A stretch of 64,000 bases of DNA from Bacillus sp. THAF10 (lineage in GTDB: Bacteria > Bacillota > Bacilli > Bacillales > Bacillaceae_I). Both the position numbers and the translations under genes were made by a program. The stretch is from positions 3,234,501 to 3,298,500 of the forward strand of contig NZ_CP045403.1 of the NCBI RefSeq assembly GCF_009363695.1. Reading direction: 5' to 3'. Positions within the stretch are counted from its first letter, which is position 1. Each line of letters begins with the position of its first letter. Below are positions 54,366 to 63,969 of the stretch, piece after piece. The notes below the pieces were generated by a model that saw nothing but the letters and a program-made list of their open reading frames with translations, did no database searches and was not told the origin of the DNA.

Positions 54366-54542
54366 TCCTTATCCCTCCAGATGATTAGTCTTAAAACAGA
54401 AGCTAATTTATCTAATTTTCTGATAATATATCACCTTTTATGAAGGAGTGAAAGGGACGAAAACAGCTAAAAAAACCGATGTAAGCGAATACATCCATTT
54501 CAATCTATTTAAATCTTCCTTTTTCGTAAATTTACAGAATTA

Positions 54543-55025
54543 TTAGAAAAATAATTTATAGCTACTATATTGAAACACATCACCTGGATTCATGCTTTTC
54601 GTTTCCTTTAACATAGTAAGGCCTTCCATTTTCGTGCAATAGTGAATCAACAAGGAAGAATCAGGATCATCCTGCAGTTCATCCATTGTTTTAAATGCAG
54701 CATCTATTAATTCTGATTTCTGGTAGACCACATTTGCATGTAATGGCGTGCATAAGAAAAGAAGCATATTGTCACTGATTCTTTCTTGGATAACGCCAGA
54801 GCGAACCCCTACAAGACCTTCTACCTTAACGGTTATTCCTGTCTCCTCAAGTATCTCTCGCCTTACCGCCTCATCAACTGTCTCATTTTCTTCCACAAAG
54901 CCCGCTGGAAAGGACCATTTCCCCTTAAGTCCGCCATACTTCTTTTTTACCACAAGCCATCTTCCATCGTCTGTCACCACTATTCCCGCTACCGCTAACC
55001 ATACATTTTCTCTTTTGGCCATCAT
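54543..55025 (-). CDS. Nudix hydrolase
   Basis: 160 residues. The Nudix box GFVEENETVDEAVRREILEETGI is complete (spacing GX5EX7REUXEEXGU) at about residues 42-64. Substrates of such enzymes are nucleoside diphosphates linked to another group; the specific one is not clear. Two adjacent ATGs are possible starts after AAGGGTGAG. It is a single gene. Confidence 0.87.
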   Translation of the reverse strand: MMAKRENVWLAVAGIVVTDDGRWLVVKKKYGGLKGKWSFPAGFVEENETVDEAVRREILEETGITVKVEGLVGVRSGVIQERISDNMLLFLCTPLHANVVYQKSELIDAAFKTMDELQDDPDSSLLIHYCTKMEGLTMLKETKSMNPGDVFQYSSYKLFF

Positions 55026-55219
55026 CTCACCCTTTTTTGCTTTTCTTCTATGTTATCAAGATTTTGAAGGGATGTGTATGGTTGAGAACTTATCACTCTC
55101 GAAGAACATGTTTTTTGGGTTTTGGGGGTGGTAATATTACCTCATTTTAGTTATCAAGGGACTCGCTTGGAGGCTTCGTTGGGCGGTATTCGCTTTTTTC
55201 TCCTATAATTATGTACATC

Positions 55220-55250
55220 AAAAAAACCGCCCTACACAAGGACGGTTTTT
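55220..55250 (-). terminator. yumB terminator
   Basis: AAAACCG / CGGTTTT hairpin with a mismatch in the inner stem; T-rich in both directions, 15 bases beyond the yumB stop. Confidence 0.75.
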
Positions 55251-55264
55251 GCAAAAAATCTATT

Positions 55265-56491
55265 TTATAATACGTTGAATTTCCCTTTTTTCATTACCAG
55301 ACCTGCTCCACCGATCATGTAAAGCGCACGGTTATCAACCATTTTCTTCATGAAGGATGCTTTAGAGCCCCAAATCTTGCGTCCGAAAACTACACCAATT
55401 GCATCGTCTTCCCCTAAGGAACAAACAGTACCTTTTAGATCAGGAGTAAATGTTTGAAGCTCTCCTTGACCACGAACAAGCACTGCCAAGTTCTTCGCAC
55501 AAACTTCCCCTTGTTGCATCGCGATTTGTGCTGTTGGAGGGTAAGGACGATTGATTTCTTCGTTGATGATAAGGGAACAGTCACCAACAATGAATACATC
55601 CTCGTGACCAGGTGCACGTAAGTAAGGATCTACTTTTACACGACCTCTCATGTTTTCAAAGCCAGAATCCTCTACTAAATGGTTTCCGCGAACTCCCGCA
55701 GCCCATACAACTGTGCTAGCTTTGATTTCTTCTACTTCATCGTCTTTTGCAACGATGATTCCCTCAGGAGTAGCTTCTTTAATTGCTGTGCCAATTTTGA
55801 ATTCTACCCCTTTACGCTCAAGCGTGTTCACTGCATATTCCACTAGCTCTGGGTCAAAACCAGGCAGAACAGTTGGAGCAGCCTCTACACAGACGATACG
55901 AACTCGGTCTTTAGGAATGTCAAATTCCTGGCAAAGCTCTGGTACACGGTTCACAAGCTCACCAAGGAACTCGATACCTGTGAAGCCTGCACCACCAACA
56001 ACGATTGTTAATCGATCATCACGGCGATGTGCCTCTGTATTGTAAGTTGCGAATTGATATTCGATATGCTCACGGATTTTACGAGCAACGTTTAAGTTTG
56101 CAATCGAGAATGCATGCTCCTTTAAGCCTTTAATCCCGAATGTTTCCGCTTCATAACCAAGACCTACTACTAGATAGTCGTAGGAAATCTCGCCGCCTTT
56201 TGCAAGCGCAACAGTTTTTGCTTCTCTGTTGATACCTGTTACAGTGTCGACTAAGAAGTTGACTTTGCTGCGATCAATAACATCGGTAATTTTGTAACGA
56301 GTACGATCTGCTGGAAGAGTACCTGCAGATGCTTCATGCAACCAAGTTGACTCATAGTGATAGTCATTTTTGTTCACAAGTGTGATTTCCGCTTCGTTCA
56401 CACCTACTAATTTTTGAAGTCGGACCGCTGTTACTAATCCACCGTAACCTGCACCTAAGATAACAATGTTTGGCTTTTTCAAATGAATCAC
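55265..56491 (-). CDS. yumB: type II NADH dehydrogenase-like oxidoreductase YumB
   Basis: About 408 residues. The FAD motif [15 protein letters not shown] is at the start, the NADH motif [16 protein letters not shown] in the middle, and VFIVGDCSL and [14 protein letters not shown] near the end are family marks of NDH-2 enzymes, which pass electrons from NADH to menaquinone at the membrane. The start is not certain: GTG 56491 lies five bases after AAAAGG. Two Rex-like operators lie 108-160 bases upstream. Confidence 0.9.
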   Translation of the reverse strand: MIHLKKPNIVILGAGYGGLVTAVRLQKLVGVNEAEITLVNKNDYHYESTWLHEASAGTLPADRTRYKITDVIDRSKVNFLVDTVTGINREAKTVALAKGGEISYDYLVVGLGYEAETFGIKGLKEHAFSIANLNVARKIREHIEYQFATYNTEAHRRDDRLTIVVGGAGFTGIEFLGELVNRVPELCQEFDIPKDRVRIVCVEAAPTVLPGFDPELVEYAVNTLERKGVEFKIGTAIKEATPEGIIVAKDDEVEEIKASTVVWAAGVRGNHLVEDSGFENMRGRVKVDPYLRAPGHEDVFIVGDCSLIINEEINRPYPPTAQIAMQQGEVCAKNLAVLVRGQGELQTFTPDLKGTVCSLGEDDAIGVVFGRKIWGSKASFMKKMVDNRALYMIGGAGLVMKKGKFNVL

Positions 56492-56598
56492 ATCCACCTT
56501 TTTATTGGATTTGTATAATAAATAATAAGGACTTTTACAAATTTCACTTTCCCATTCTTACTATCCGCAAAAACAAAATTATTTATGAAAATAAATGA

Positions 56599-56616
56599 TT
56601 GTGAAATACTTCACGA
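56599..56616. promoter_or_regulatory. Rex operator upstream of yumB
   Basis: TTGTGAAATACTTCACGA against the Rex consensus TTGTGAAN4TTCACAA, one mismatch in the 14 fixed positions. Rex represses respiratory genes when NADH is low, so this suits an NADH dehydrogenase. Confidence 0.7.
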
Positions 56617-56633
56617 AAACAGACGGCAAAAAA

Positions 56634-56651
56634 GTGCGAAATTTGTCACAA
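56634..56651. promoter_or_regulatory. second, weaker Rex-like site
   Basis: GTGCGAAATTTGTCACAA; its inverse TTGTGACAAATTTCGCAC matches the Rex consensus in 11 of 14 fixed positions. Its centre is 35 bases from the first site. Confidence 0.4.
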
Positions 56652-56839
56652 AGATTAATTACCTACCTATCATCATATTCTTTTTAGCAACACATTTCAA
56701 GATAAAATCTTACTTTAAAAAGCTTTAAAATATTCCGAAAAAAGCTCAACTATCTGACTCAATCTTCCAAAAATTCTACCTATTTTCAGTATATGTTCCC
56801 CTTTTTCCACTGTTGAAAACAGAAATTGCAAGAAAATTG

Positions 56840-56848
56840 TGCTATAGT
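56840..56848 (+). promoter_or_regulatory. extended -10 promoter of yumC
   Basis: TGCTATAGT, about 47 bases upstream of the yumC start; no good -35. Confidence 0.5.
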
Positions 56849-56894
56849 AAAGGAAGAACGTTATCACACTTGTTTTTAGGAGGATAGGTAAAAG

Positions 56895-57887
56895 ATGAGC
56901 GAAGAACAAAAAGTATATGACATCACCATCATTGGTGGAGGACCAACAGGATTGTTTACTGCATTTTATGGTGGGATGAGACAAGCAAGCGTCAAAATTA
57001 TCGAAAGTTTGCCACAGTTAGGTGGTCAATTATCCGCGTTATATCCGGAAAAGTACATATATGACATTGCAGGATTCCCAAAGGTACGTGCCCAGGAGTT
57101 AATTGATAACCTGAAAGAGCAAATGTCTAAATTTGAGCCAACGGTTGCGCTAGAACAATCGGTTCAAACGCTAGAAAAAATGGGCGATGGTACATTTAAA
57201 ATTGGCACTGACAAGGAAACGCATTATTCTAAGGCAGTGATTATTACTGCTGGTAACGGCGCGTTCCAACCAAGACGCCTCGAGTTAGACAATGCAAAAG
57301 ACTACGAAAACAAAAACATCCATTATTTTGTGGATGATATGAACAAGTTCGCCGGGAAGAAAGTAGTGGTTTTCGGTGGTGGAGATTCTGCAGTAGACTG
57401 GGCGCTTATGCTTGAGCCTATCGCGGAAAAGGTCACCCTTGTTCACCGTCGTGACAAGTTCCGTGCCCATGAGCATAGTGTAGAAAACTTAATGAACTCA
57501 AAAGTAGAAGTGAAAACACCATATGTTCCTGCTGAGCTTATTGGCGATGAGCAGGCAATCAATCAAGTTATCCTGGAAAAAGTGAAGTCCGAAGATAAAG
57601 AAGTTCTTGAAGTAGATGATGTTATCGTCAACTATGGCTTTGTTTCCTCTCTTGGTCCAATTAAGGACTGGGGATTAGAGATTGAGAAGAACTCCATTGT
57701 CGTGAATTCTAAAATGGAAACAAACATTCCAGGTATTTATGCAGCAGGTGATATTTGTACGTATGATGGAAAAGTGAAGCTGATTGCTTGTGGATTTGGC
57801 GAAGCACCAACCGCAGTCAACAATGCTAAATCCTATATTGATCCAAAAGCGAAAGTTCAGCCACTTCATAGTACTAGCTTATTCTAA
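56895..57887 (+). CDS. yumC: ferredoxin/flavodoxin--NADP+ reductase YumC (thioredoxin reductase-like)
   Basis: 330 residues, two-domain flavoprotein. The FAD motif is [18 protein letters not shown], the NADPH motif [16 protein letters not shown], and [27 protein letters not shown] closes the FAD site. It lacks the CxxC redox pair of thioredoxin reductase, as expected for this FNR class. It moves electrons between NADPH and ferredoxin or flavodoxin. AGGAGG lies 11 bases upstream. It is divergent from yumB. Confidence 0.93.
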   Translation: MSEEQKVYDITIIGGGPTGLFTAFYGGMRQASVKIIESLPQLGGQLSALYPEKYIYDIAGFPKVRAQELIDNLKEQMSKFEPTVALEQSVQTLEKMGDGTFKIGTDKETHYSKAVIITAGNGAFQPRRLELDNAKDYENKNIHYFVDDMNKFAGKKVVVFGGGDSAVDWALMLEPIAEKVTLVHRRDKFRAHEHSVENLMNSKVEVKTPYVPAELIGDEQAINQVILEKVKSEDKEVLEVDDVIVNYGFVSSLGPIKDWGLEIEKNSIVVNSKMETNIPGIYAAGDICTYDGKVKLIACGFGEAPTAVNNAKSYIDPKAKVQPLHSTSLF

Positions 57888-57910
57888 AAGTGAACGGAAA
57901 GTGAAAAGGA

Positions 57911-57957
57911 GCTGTTCAAAAGTCATAAGCAGATGACTTTTGAACAGCCTTTTTTTT
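57911..57957 (+). terminator. yumC terminator
   Basis: Perfect 16-bp stem GCTGTTCAAAAGTCAT / ATGACTTTTGAACAGC with a six-base loop and a run of eight T. Confidence 0.95.
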
Positions 57958-57973
57958 GTGTGTGGTGTAAGAC

Positions 57974-58109
57974 CGCTGGTGATTTCCGCAAAATGGCTCC
58001 TCGTCCTGCGGGGCGACCTTGAGCCTCCTCGGGCTTATGCCCTGCTATCTTCTCAAGATTGTCGCTTTATTCCCCCGGGAGTCTCCGCCATTTGCTCCAC
58101 TCACCAGCT
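57974..58109 (-). repeat. repeat family A, copy A5
   Basis: 136 bp in reverse orientation with ends CGCTGGTGATTTCCGCAAAA and TTTGCTCCACTCACCAGCT and the inverse of the GGAGACTCCCGGGGGAAT string. Together with the terminator it fills most of the gap before the XRE gene. Confidence 0.88.
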
Positions 58110-58269
58110 AGAAACATCTTAAAATGAATGTATAAAGTACACTATAAAAAACAATGATGGTTCTCCTACATTTACAATTTCTAAAAAGCTTGGTTTTAAT
58201 AAAGTGGAACTTAATAATTGGAGAATGCCTTGAAAAATTTGATCCGTAAGAAATGGAGGAAACTGTTTA

Positions 58270-58590
58270 ATGGCATCAAAGGAATTTGGTCTGTACATAA
58301 AGATTTTAAGGGAAGAAAAAGGATTCCATAGTCAGAGGGCGTTGTCATCAAAAATCGGAGTTTCCAATGCGACCATTGCTCGTATTGAAAGAGGAGAAAC
58401 TAGCGCAAGCTACGAGACGCTTTGCAAAATGGCAGATGTATTCTCAATAGATTATAGGGACTTGGTAGATAAACAAGATTCTTTTGAAGAGCCTAAAGAG
58501 ATGACGTTGCATGAGAAATTAAAGATGTTGAATGAAGGCCAATTAAGAAAAATTAATCAGCTTTTAGACGAGTTATTAAAAGGAAAATAG
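58270..58590 (+). CDS. XRE-family transcriptional regulator
   Basis: 106 residues. The Cro/CI helix-turn-helix spans about residues 7-65 (LYIKILREEKGFHSQRALSS, KIGVSNATIARIERGETSA, YETLCKMADVF), followed by a short amphipathic C-terminal helix probably used for dimerisation. GGAGG lies 10 bases upstream. It is a lone gene with repeat A5 upstream. Target genes are unknown. Confidence 0.87.
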   Translation: MASKEFGLYIKILREEKGFHSQRALSSKIGVSNATIARIERGETSASYETLCKMADVFSIDYRDLVDKQDSFEEPKEMTLHEKLKMLNEGQLRKINQLLDELLKGK

Positions 58591-58686
58591 AATGTATAAT
58601 AAAAGGATAGCCCAAAATATTGGGCTATTCCTTTATATTTAAATTCTTCTACTGACTTTACAACATAACCCCCGTCATAATACCTT

Positions 58687-59049
58687 TTAGCACTCCTCCG
58701 GCTTCCCGGCATTTGCCGCGGTACGGAATGAAGAACCACACCCACAGTTTGCAATGGCATTCGGATTGTCGATGGTGAATCCGCCGCCCATCATGGACTG
58801 TTTGAAATCGATTTTAACATCTTGCAGGATTGGTTTGCTTTCTTCATCAATTAAGATTTTAATTCCGTGCTGTTCAAACTCCAGATCCTTGTCGCCTTTT
58901 TCTTCTTCAAAACCCATGCCGTAGGATAGGCCACTGCAGCCTCCACCTTTGACACCAACGCGAAGAAAAACATTTTCATCGCCATGTTCTTTCATCATAT
59001 CTTTTATTTGAAAAGCGGCCGCTTCTGTAATGTTAACTACTTGATTCAT
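58687..59049 (-). CDS. yutM: A-type iron-sulfur cluster assembly protein (YutM/ErpA-like)
   Basis: 120 residues of the HesB/IscA family with the three cluster-binding cysteines in GGGCSGLSYGM and CGCGSSF. It carries or hands over Fe-S clusters to target enzymes. I start at ATG 59049, after AGGAGGT. It is adjacent to dapF, as in B. subtilis. Confidence 0.9.
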   Translation of the reverse strand: MNQVVNITEAAAFQIKDMMKEHGDENVFLRVGVKGGGCSGLSYGMGFEEEKGDKDLEFEQHGIKILIDEESKPILQDVKIDFKQSMMGGGFTIDNPNAIANCGCGSSFRTAANAGKPEEC

Positions 59050-59167
59050 ACGATACACCTCCTAGACAATTTCCAGTTACTATTATTATATCGTGAAACA
59101 TCTATCTTCTCAATTTTACTGCTTTTAATAGTATATGCAGTCTGGCCAAGCATTTGTGACTTAAAAA

Positions 59168-60022
59168 TTAATAGTAAAATGTTCCTTTACAAATCGTTTC
59201 TGCCGGTCCACGCATTTTAACATTTCCGCTATCTGACCAGGTGATGAACAGATCGCCTCCAGCTAGGTGGACGATGGTTTCTTTGTTACGAGTAGTTTTG
59301 TCATTAAGGACAGATGCCACTACTGCTGCGCAAGCTCCCGTTCCACAGGCCTGCGTGATGCCAGAGCCTCTTTCCCACACGCGGAAGTGTAATTCATGAT
59401 CAGAAACCACTTCCACAAACTCTACATTTACCCCTTCTGGAAAACGCGAGTCTTTCTCCACGATTGGACCTAAGGGTGTGAGTGGTGCTTGTGTGATGTC
59501 ATCTACATAAAAAACCACATGAGGATTTCCCATGGAGACCGTTGTAATAGTATAGGTTTCTCCTGCCACCTTAAAGGGTTCTGCCACCAGCTGCTCTTTT
59601 TCATTCACTAGGATAGGGATATCCTTAGTTGCAAGTCTTGGCTGTCCCATATCTACTGTTACATTGGTGACTTTTCCACCGACCATTTCTAGTTCTGCCT
59701 CCACTAGTCCAGAGAGCGTTTCTATTTTAAACACTGTTTCTTTAACTAAACCATGCTCATAGGCATATTTTGCTACACAGCGAAGGCCATTTCCACAGTT
59801 CTTACCTTCAGACCCATCATTATTAAAAATTCGCATTTTAACTGGTGCTATCTCTGAAGGACAGATGAGAATCATACCGTCTGAGCCAATTCCTGTATGA
59901 ACATTTGCTACTTTGACAGCAAGAGTCGCTAATTCTTCTTCCATTAAATTTTCTTCAAACATATTTACATATATATAATTGTTGCCTAACCCATGCATCT
60001 TGGTGAAAGAAAAGGAGCTCAT
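59168..60022 (-). CDS. dapF: diaminopimelate epimerase DapF
   Basis: 284 residues. The two catalytic cysteines are in [13 protein letters not shown] and [12 protein letters not shown], each in its conserved glycine-rich loop. It converts LL- to meso-diaminopimelate for lysine and peptidoglycan synthesis. GGGGGAA precedes the ATG. The length is normal for the family. Confidence 0.96.
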   Translation of the reverse strand: MSSFSFTKMHGLGNNYIYVNMFEENLMEEELATLAVKVANVHTGIGSDGMILICPSEIAPVKMRIFNNDGSEGKNCGNGLRCVAKYAYEHGLVKETVFKIETLSGLVEAELEMVGGKVTNVTVDMGQPRLATKDIPILVNEKEQLVAEPFKVAGETYTITTVSMGNPHVVFYVDDITQAPLTPLGPIVEKDSRFPEGVNVEFVEVVSDHELHFRVWERGSGITQACGTGACAAVVASVLNDKTTRNKETIVHLAGGDLFITWSDSGNVKMRGPAETICKGTFYY

Positions 60023-60108
60023 ATGTTGCGTTCCCCCATAAATATTATTTCTTCAAGTATAAATACATAAAAGAGTGAACACAATAGAAATATCCCCCGT
60101 TTTATATG

Positions 60109-60161
60109 AAAAACCCATGGATTCTTGTTTCGATGAAGAAACAGGATTCACATGGGTTTTT
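60109..60161. terminator. long hairpin upstream of dapF
   Basis: AAAAACCCATG / CATGGGTTTTT outer stem with inner ATTC/GAAT-type and TTGTTTC/GAAACA pairing, T-rich on both strands. It lies between the yutK terminator and dapF. Confidence 0.75.
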
Positions 60162-60176
60162 CTGTTAAAAGAAAAG

Positions 60177-60198
60177 CCCTCACCTATTAAGGGTGAGG
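60177..60198 (-). terminator. yutK terminator hairpin
   Basis: CCTCACC / GGGTGAGG stem preceded by AAAAG on the plus strand (T run on the minus strand), 10 bases after the yutK stop. Confidence 0.7.
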
Positions 60199-60209
60199 AC
60201 CATTTTATT

Positions 60210-61442
60210 TTAGAACAAGAACATTCCAGCAATCGCAGCACTTAACAAGTTAGAAAGAGTACCTGCGATGATAGCGCGGAAGCCTAATTTAGCGATATCT
60301 GAACGACGACTTGGAGCTAGGTTTCCTAGACCACCTAAAAGGATTGCTAGAGATGATAGGTTAGCGAAACCACATAGTGCAAACGCAATAACCGCAACAG
60401 ATTTTTCACTAAACATATCAAGCTGTGCAGAGAAAGTAGAGTAAGCTACAAATTCGTTAAGCACTAATTTTTGTCCAATGAGGTTACCAGCAGCAACTGC
60501 TTCACTCCAAGGAATACCAATAACAAACGCGATTGGTGCAAATAAATATCCTAGGACATAGTCAAGTGAGAAGTTGTCATTTCCAAACCAACCACCAACT
60601 CCACCAAGAATACCGTTGATCATCGCAATTAACGCGATAAATGCCAGTAGCATTGCACCAACGTTTAAAGCAAGCTTCAAACCGTCTGATGCACCGCGAG
60701 CTGCTGCATCAATAACATTCGTTGCACGCTCGTCTTCTGATTCACCAATTTGTGCGTCATTCGCAATTTTTGGTTCTTCTGTTTCTGGAATAAGCATCTT
60801 CGCCATAATTAATCCACCAGGAGCTGCCATGAAACTAGCGGCAAGCAAGTACTCTAGAGGAATCCCAAGTGCTGCATAACCGAATAATACAGAACCAGCT
60901 ACAGATGCAAGTCCCCCAGTCATAACAGCGAAAAGCTCAGATTTCGTCATTCCAGCAATGTAAGGACGAATCACAAGTGGTGCTTCTGTTTGTCCAACAA
61001 AAATGTTTGCAGAAGCGGATAAGGATTCTGTTCTGCTTGTTCCAAGAATTTTCGCAAGACCGCCACCAAGGAAGCGAATAATGATTTGCATAATACCAAG
61101 GTAGTATAGAACAGAAATTAATGCAGAGAAGAAAATGATGATTGTTAATACGTGGAACGCAAAAACAAAGCCAGTTGCCTCCGCCGGATTACCTAGTACA
61201 GGTCCGAATAAGAAGCCAATTCCTTCATTTGCATAGTTGATAATGTTTTGCACATACTCCGTAAGCTTTAGGAAAGCAGCTCTACCAGCTTCCCACTTCA
61301 ATACGATGAATGCAAATAGCAATTGAATTGCCAGTCCGCCAATAATGGTACGAACCTTTATCTTTCTTTTGTTTTCTGAAAGGAGAAATGCTATTGCAAA
61401 AAGAACAGCGATCCCCATTAACCCCCAAAGGATGTTATTCAT
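60210..61442 (-). CDS. yutK: NupC-family nucleoside transporter YutK
   Basis: 410 residues, concentrative nucleoside transporter family with about ten helices. Family motifs are [33 protein letters not shown] and [19 protein letters not shown]. It imports nucleosides with H+ or Na+. I start at ATG 61442, eight bases after GAGG. It lies upstream of dapF, as in B. subtilis. Confidence 0.92.
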   Translation of the reverse strand: MNNILWGLMGIAVLFAIAFLLSENKRKIKVRTIIGGLAIQLLFAFIVLKWEAGRAAFLKLTEYVQNIINYANEGIGFLFGPVLGNPAEATGFVFAFHVLTIIIFFSALISVLYYLGIMQIIIRFLGGGLAKILGTSRTESLSASANIFVGQTEAPLVIRPYIAGMTKSELFAVMTGGLASVAGSVLFGYAALGIPLEYLLAASFMAAPGGLIMAKMLIPETEEPKIANDAQIGESEDERATNVIDAAARGASDGLKLALNVGAMLLAFIALIAMINGILGGVGGWFGNDNFSLDYVLGYLFAPIAFVIGIPWSEAVAAGNLIGQKLVLNEFVAYSTFSAQLDMFSEKSVAVIAFALCGFANLSSLAILLGGLGNLAPSRRSDIAKLGFRAIIAGTLSNLLSAAIAGMFLF

Positions 61443-61740
61443 AATATTCACCTCAATTAGAAATTTCTAACAAGTTGTTTGTCGTCAGACATCTAACTAT
61501 CACTATTACACTTTACTATGAAATGAAAGCGTTTGAAAGAACTTTTTTTCTGTCAAATTGTTACAGCTTTTTGTAAGCATGTACAAAAGCAGACATTCTT
61601 AAATAAATTACCCAACTTTTTCATAATAATGTATGATTTTATGAAGTTTCTTTCTTTAATTAATAGCAATTTTGTCTTTAAAGATAAAAAAATAATCGTA
61701 AATCAGACAGAATTAGGACTATTGGATTATTTTTGTGCAA
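61443..61740. other. AT-rich intergenic DNA upstream of yutK
   Basis: About 300 bases that should hold the yutK promoter. An open frame of 130 codons crosses this region on the plus strand but runs through repeat copy B6 and has no ribosome binding site, so I do not call a gene. Confidence 0.4.
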
Positions 61741-61903
61741 ATCTCATTTCTGAAAGCTTGTTGCTTTTAATCAAAGACTTTTTTCAGTTTTTAACCAAAG
61801 AAAAATTGTCCCATGTTGAATTCTTCCTCCACGAAAAGAGCACGACAGCAACGTTGGGTGGCTTAACTATACGCAGTAGCAACAAAGTATGCAAAAACAG
61901 CCT
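61741..61903 (-). repeat. MITE-like repeat family B, copy B6, internally deleted and diverged
   Basis: The right half matches well (CACGAAAAGAGCACGACAGCAACGTTG and AACAAAGTATGCAAAAACAGCCT). The left end is worn (TCATTTCTGAAAGCTTGTTGC), and about 20 bases of the usual AAAAACCTAAGAAAAAGTC segment are missing. Confidence 0.75.
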
Positions 61904-61951
61904 TTCACTATTAAGCAGTTTGTAACAAAGTTTGCGAAAATATCCTTGTAC

Positions 61952-61986
61952 AAAAAAAACACATTCCACTTATCGTGAAATGTGCT
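61952..61986 (-). terminator. yuzB terminator
   Basis: CACATTCCAC / GTGAAATGTG stem with one mismatch and a long A run on the left, which is the T run for the minus strand. Confidence 0.8.
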
Positions 61987-61990
61987 TTTA

Positions 61991-62227
61991 TTAAAACATT
62001 GGATTTTCTTCCAAGTATATATAGATGTTATCTACTAGCTGTTCAGGAGTCTCACCAGTTACGACATCGCCGTTTACAAGTGCAAAAAGATGTTCAAAGC
62101 ATTTTCCGCAATAGCCTAAGCACCCATATTCCACAATATCAAAATTTGGGTCCTTCTCTAGTACTTCTCTTGCTTTTTGTGAACCACTGGCAAGATTACT
62201 AATACAAAATTCGATGATGGGTTTCAT
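61991..62227 (-). CDS. yuzB: DUF1450 protein YuzB
   Basis: 78 residues of the DUF1450 family: [22 protein letters not shown], then the cysteine motif [10 protein letters not shown] and [19 protein letters not shown]. The four Cys and the thioredoxin-like ferredoxin shape suggest a redox or metal role, not proven. I start at ATG 62227 after GAGAGGTG; the frame to 62407 is too long. Confidence 0.85.
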   Translation of the reverse strand: MKPIIEFCISNLASGSQKAREVLEKDPNFDIVEYGCLGYCGKCFEHLFALVNGDVVTGETPEQLVDNIYIYLEENPMF

Positions 62228-62521
62228 TACTTTCACCTCTCTATTTGCCCTTATTATGCTACCTCTTTTTCCAGTAAACGTCAATCCAGAAGCATTGGGA
62301 AACATAACTATTTTCTGAAAGAATGTTGTTATTTTGTCATAATTCCGATATACTTTTAATGTTATTTTGTTTAAACGTGTTATACGTTTTCCGTTTTGAA
62401 AGCGCAATTTTATCTTATTATGTATGTTATTTCACATAAAAGTGGAAATAGTTTACTAGATTTCCCTATAAAAAGAATTATTTTAAGATTTACACTAGTT
62501 TAAAAAGGAGTTTTGGCTGCT

Positions 62522-63589
62522 ATGAAAAAACTTGTTGTGCTTGGCGCAGGATATGGCGGAATGCGGGTATTACAACGCTTACTTCCTAATCAATTACCAT
62601 CTGATACCGAAATTGTATTAGTGGACCGGGCTCCCTATCATAGTTTGAAAACGGAATTCTATGCACTCGCTGCGGGAACGATTTCAGATCATCATGTTCG
62701 TGTCACTTTTCCAGAGCATGAAAGGCTTTCAGTCAAGTATGGAGAGGTTACTTCTGTTGATATGAATAGCAAAACTGTGCATTTTGAGGATGGAAGTATC
62801 CTTTCTTTTGATGATTTAATTATTGGACTTGGCTGTGAGGATAAGTACCATAACGTTCCTGGTGCAGAGGAACATACTTACTCTATCCAAACGATAAATA
62901 AGTCACGTCAAGCGTACAAGGCTTTAAATGATCTCCCTGCTAATAAAGTCGTCGCTGTCGTTGGTGCCGGGCTAAGCGGAGTTGAAATTGCCAGCGAGCT
63001 TCGTGAAAGTCGTCCTGATTTATCCATCAAGCTATTTGATAGAGGAAAAATTATTTTGTCTAGCTTCCCAGAAAGACTAAGCAAATATGTACAAAATTGG
63101 TTTGAAACGCATGGTGTGGAAGTAGTGAATAGCTCGAACATCACTCGTGTCGAAAAAAACACGCTTTTCAACCACGATGAGCCAATCCATTGCGATGTGA
63201 TCGTTTGGACAGCAGGAATTCAACCTAATAAAGTCGTACGTGATCTTGAAGTGGAAAAGGATGGACAAGGTCGTGTGATTTTAACGAAACAGCATAATAT
63301 TCCTGGATTTGAAAACATTTATGTGGTTGGAGACTGTGCAAGCCTGCCTCATGCACCGAGTGCCCAGCTAGCTGAAGGGCAAGCAGAGCAAATTGTCCAA
63401 GTACTATTGAAGCGTTGGAATGGGGAAGCTCCACCAGAAGAATTCCCAGCAATTAAGCTAAAAGGAGTATTAGGCTCCTTAGGGAAAAAACATGGATTTG
63501 GTCTTGTAAATGAACGTCCTTTAACTGGTCGTGTTGCGAGATTATTAAAGTCCGGTATTCTTTGGATGTATAAATATCATAACGGGTAA
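62522..63589 (+). CDS. yutJ: NADH dehydrogenase-like flavoprotein YutJ
   Basis: About 355 residues, NDH-2-like FAD/NAD oxidoreductase: VLGAGYGGMRVLQRLLP at the start, VVGAGLSGVEIASELRE in the middle, and IYVVGDCASLPHAPSAQLAEGQ near the end. ATG 62522 lies 11 bases after AAGGAG; TTG 62513 is an alternative with very short spacing. It is the second such enzyme in the window, after YumB, and is about 50 residues shorter. Confidence 0.87.
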   Translation: MKKLVVLGAGYGGMRVLQRLLPNQLPSDTEIVLVDRAPYHSLKTEFYALAAGTISDHHVRVTFPEHERLSVKYGEVTSVDMNSKTVHFEDGSILSFDDLIIGLGCEDKYHNVPGAEEHTYSIQTINKSRQAYKALNDLPANKVVAVVGAGLSGVEIASELRESRPDLSIKLFDRGKIILSSFPERLSKYVQNWFETHGVEVVNSSNITRVEKNTLFNHDEPIHCDVIVWTAGIQPNKVVRDLEVEKDGQGRVILTKQHNIPGFENIYVVGDCASLPHAPSAQLAEGQAEQIVQVLLKRWNGEAPPEEFPAIKLKGVLGSLGKKHGFGLVNERPLTGRVARLLKSGILWMYKYHNG

Positions 63590-63643
63590 AAATAGAGAAA
63601 GAGGGCGCTTCTGTTCATCTAGAAGCGCCCTCTTTCTCTATTT
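63590..63643. terminator. bidirectional terminator between yutJ and yuzD
   Basis: A perfect 23-bp stem, AAATAGAGAAAGAGGGCGCT continuing to TCT, against its inverse, with an eight-base loop between convergent genes. Confidence 0.95.
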
Positions 63644-63969
63644 TATGAAGCAGTGTACCCGTACTTCTCCATTTCCGCATACACAGTTTTCAATTTTGGA
63701 TTCCCTTCTCCAACAACTTCACCTTCAATGACAACCACGGGATAAAACATATCCTCTTCCACTACTCTTGCTGCAAAATCGCGTTTCTCTTCGTCACATT
63801 CTTCTGTTTGAAAAATATCTATATAAGAGATAGAAAAATCCTGATTTGGGAATTTCCTTGCTACTGCGGCATCCAGCCATTCATACGTTTCTTTAGATGA
63901 TGGCAGATTCACACAGCTTGGGCACAGAACCTCTGCACCATACACACAAATTTCAACCTTTTTCTTCAT
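63643..63969 (-). CDS. yuzD: DUF1462 thioredoxin-like protein YuzD
   Basis: 108 residues of the YuzD/DUF1462 family. The redox-type motif CPSCVNLPSSKETYEWL follows the first strand, and MFYPVVVIEGEVVGEGNP resembles the cis-Pro part of a thioredoxin fold. I start at ATG 63969 after GGAGAGGA. It is convergent with yutJ, as in B. subtilis. The function is unknown. Confidence 0.85.
   Translation of the reverse strand: MKKKVEICVYGAEVLCPSCVNLPSSKETYEWLDAAVARKFPNQDFSISYIDIFQTEECDEEKRDFAARVVEEDMFYPVVVIEGEVVGEGNPKLKTVYAEMEKYGYTAS

Larger units (their letters stand above)
56492..56894. other. divergent regulatory region between yumB and yumC
   Basis: A gap of about 400 bases holding two Rex-like palindromes toward yumB and an extended -10 promoter toward yumC. 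No small gene was found. Confidence 0.6.

Noticed and set aside
57940..58122. Open frame in repeat copy A5
   Set aside because: Produced by the reverse complement of repeat family A between a terminator and the XRE gene.
58140..58262. Possible tail of a broken gene upstream of the XRE regulator
   Set aside because: About 25 codons read open before a stop, but nothing recognisable and no start; too weak to call a pseudogene.
61533..61925. Open frame of 130 codons on the plus strand
   Set aside because: The second half lies in repeat copy B6 and there is no ribosome binding site; it resembles no family I know.
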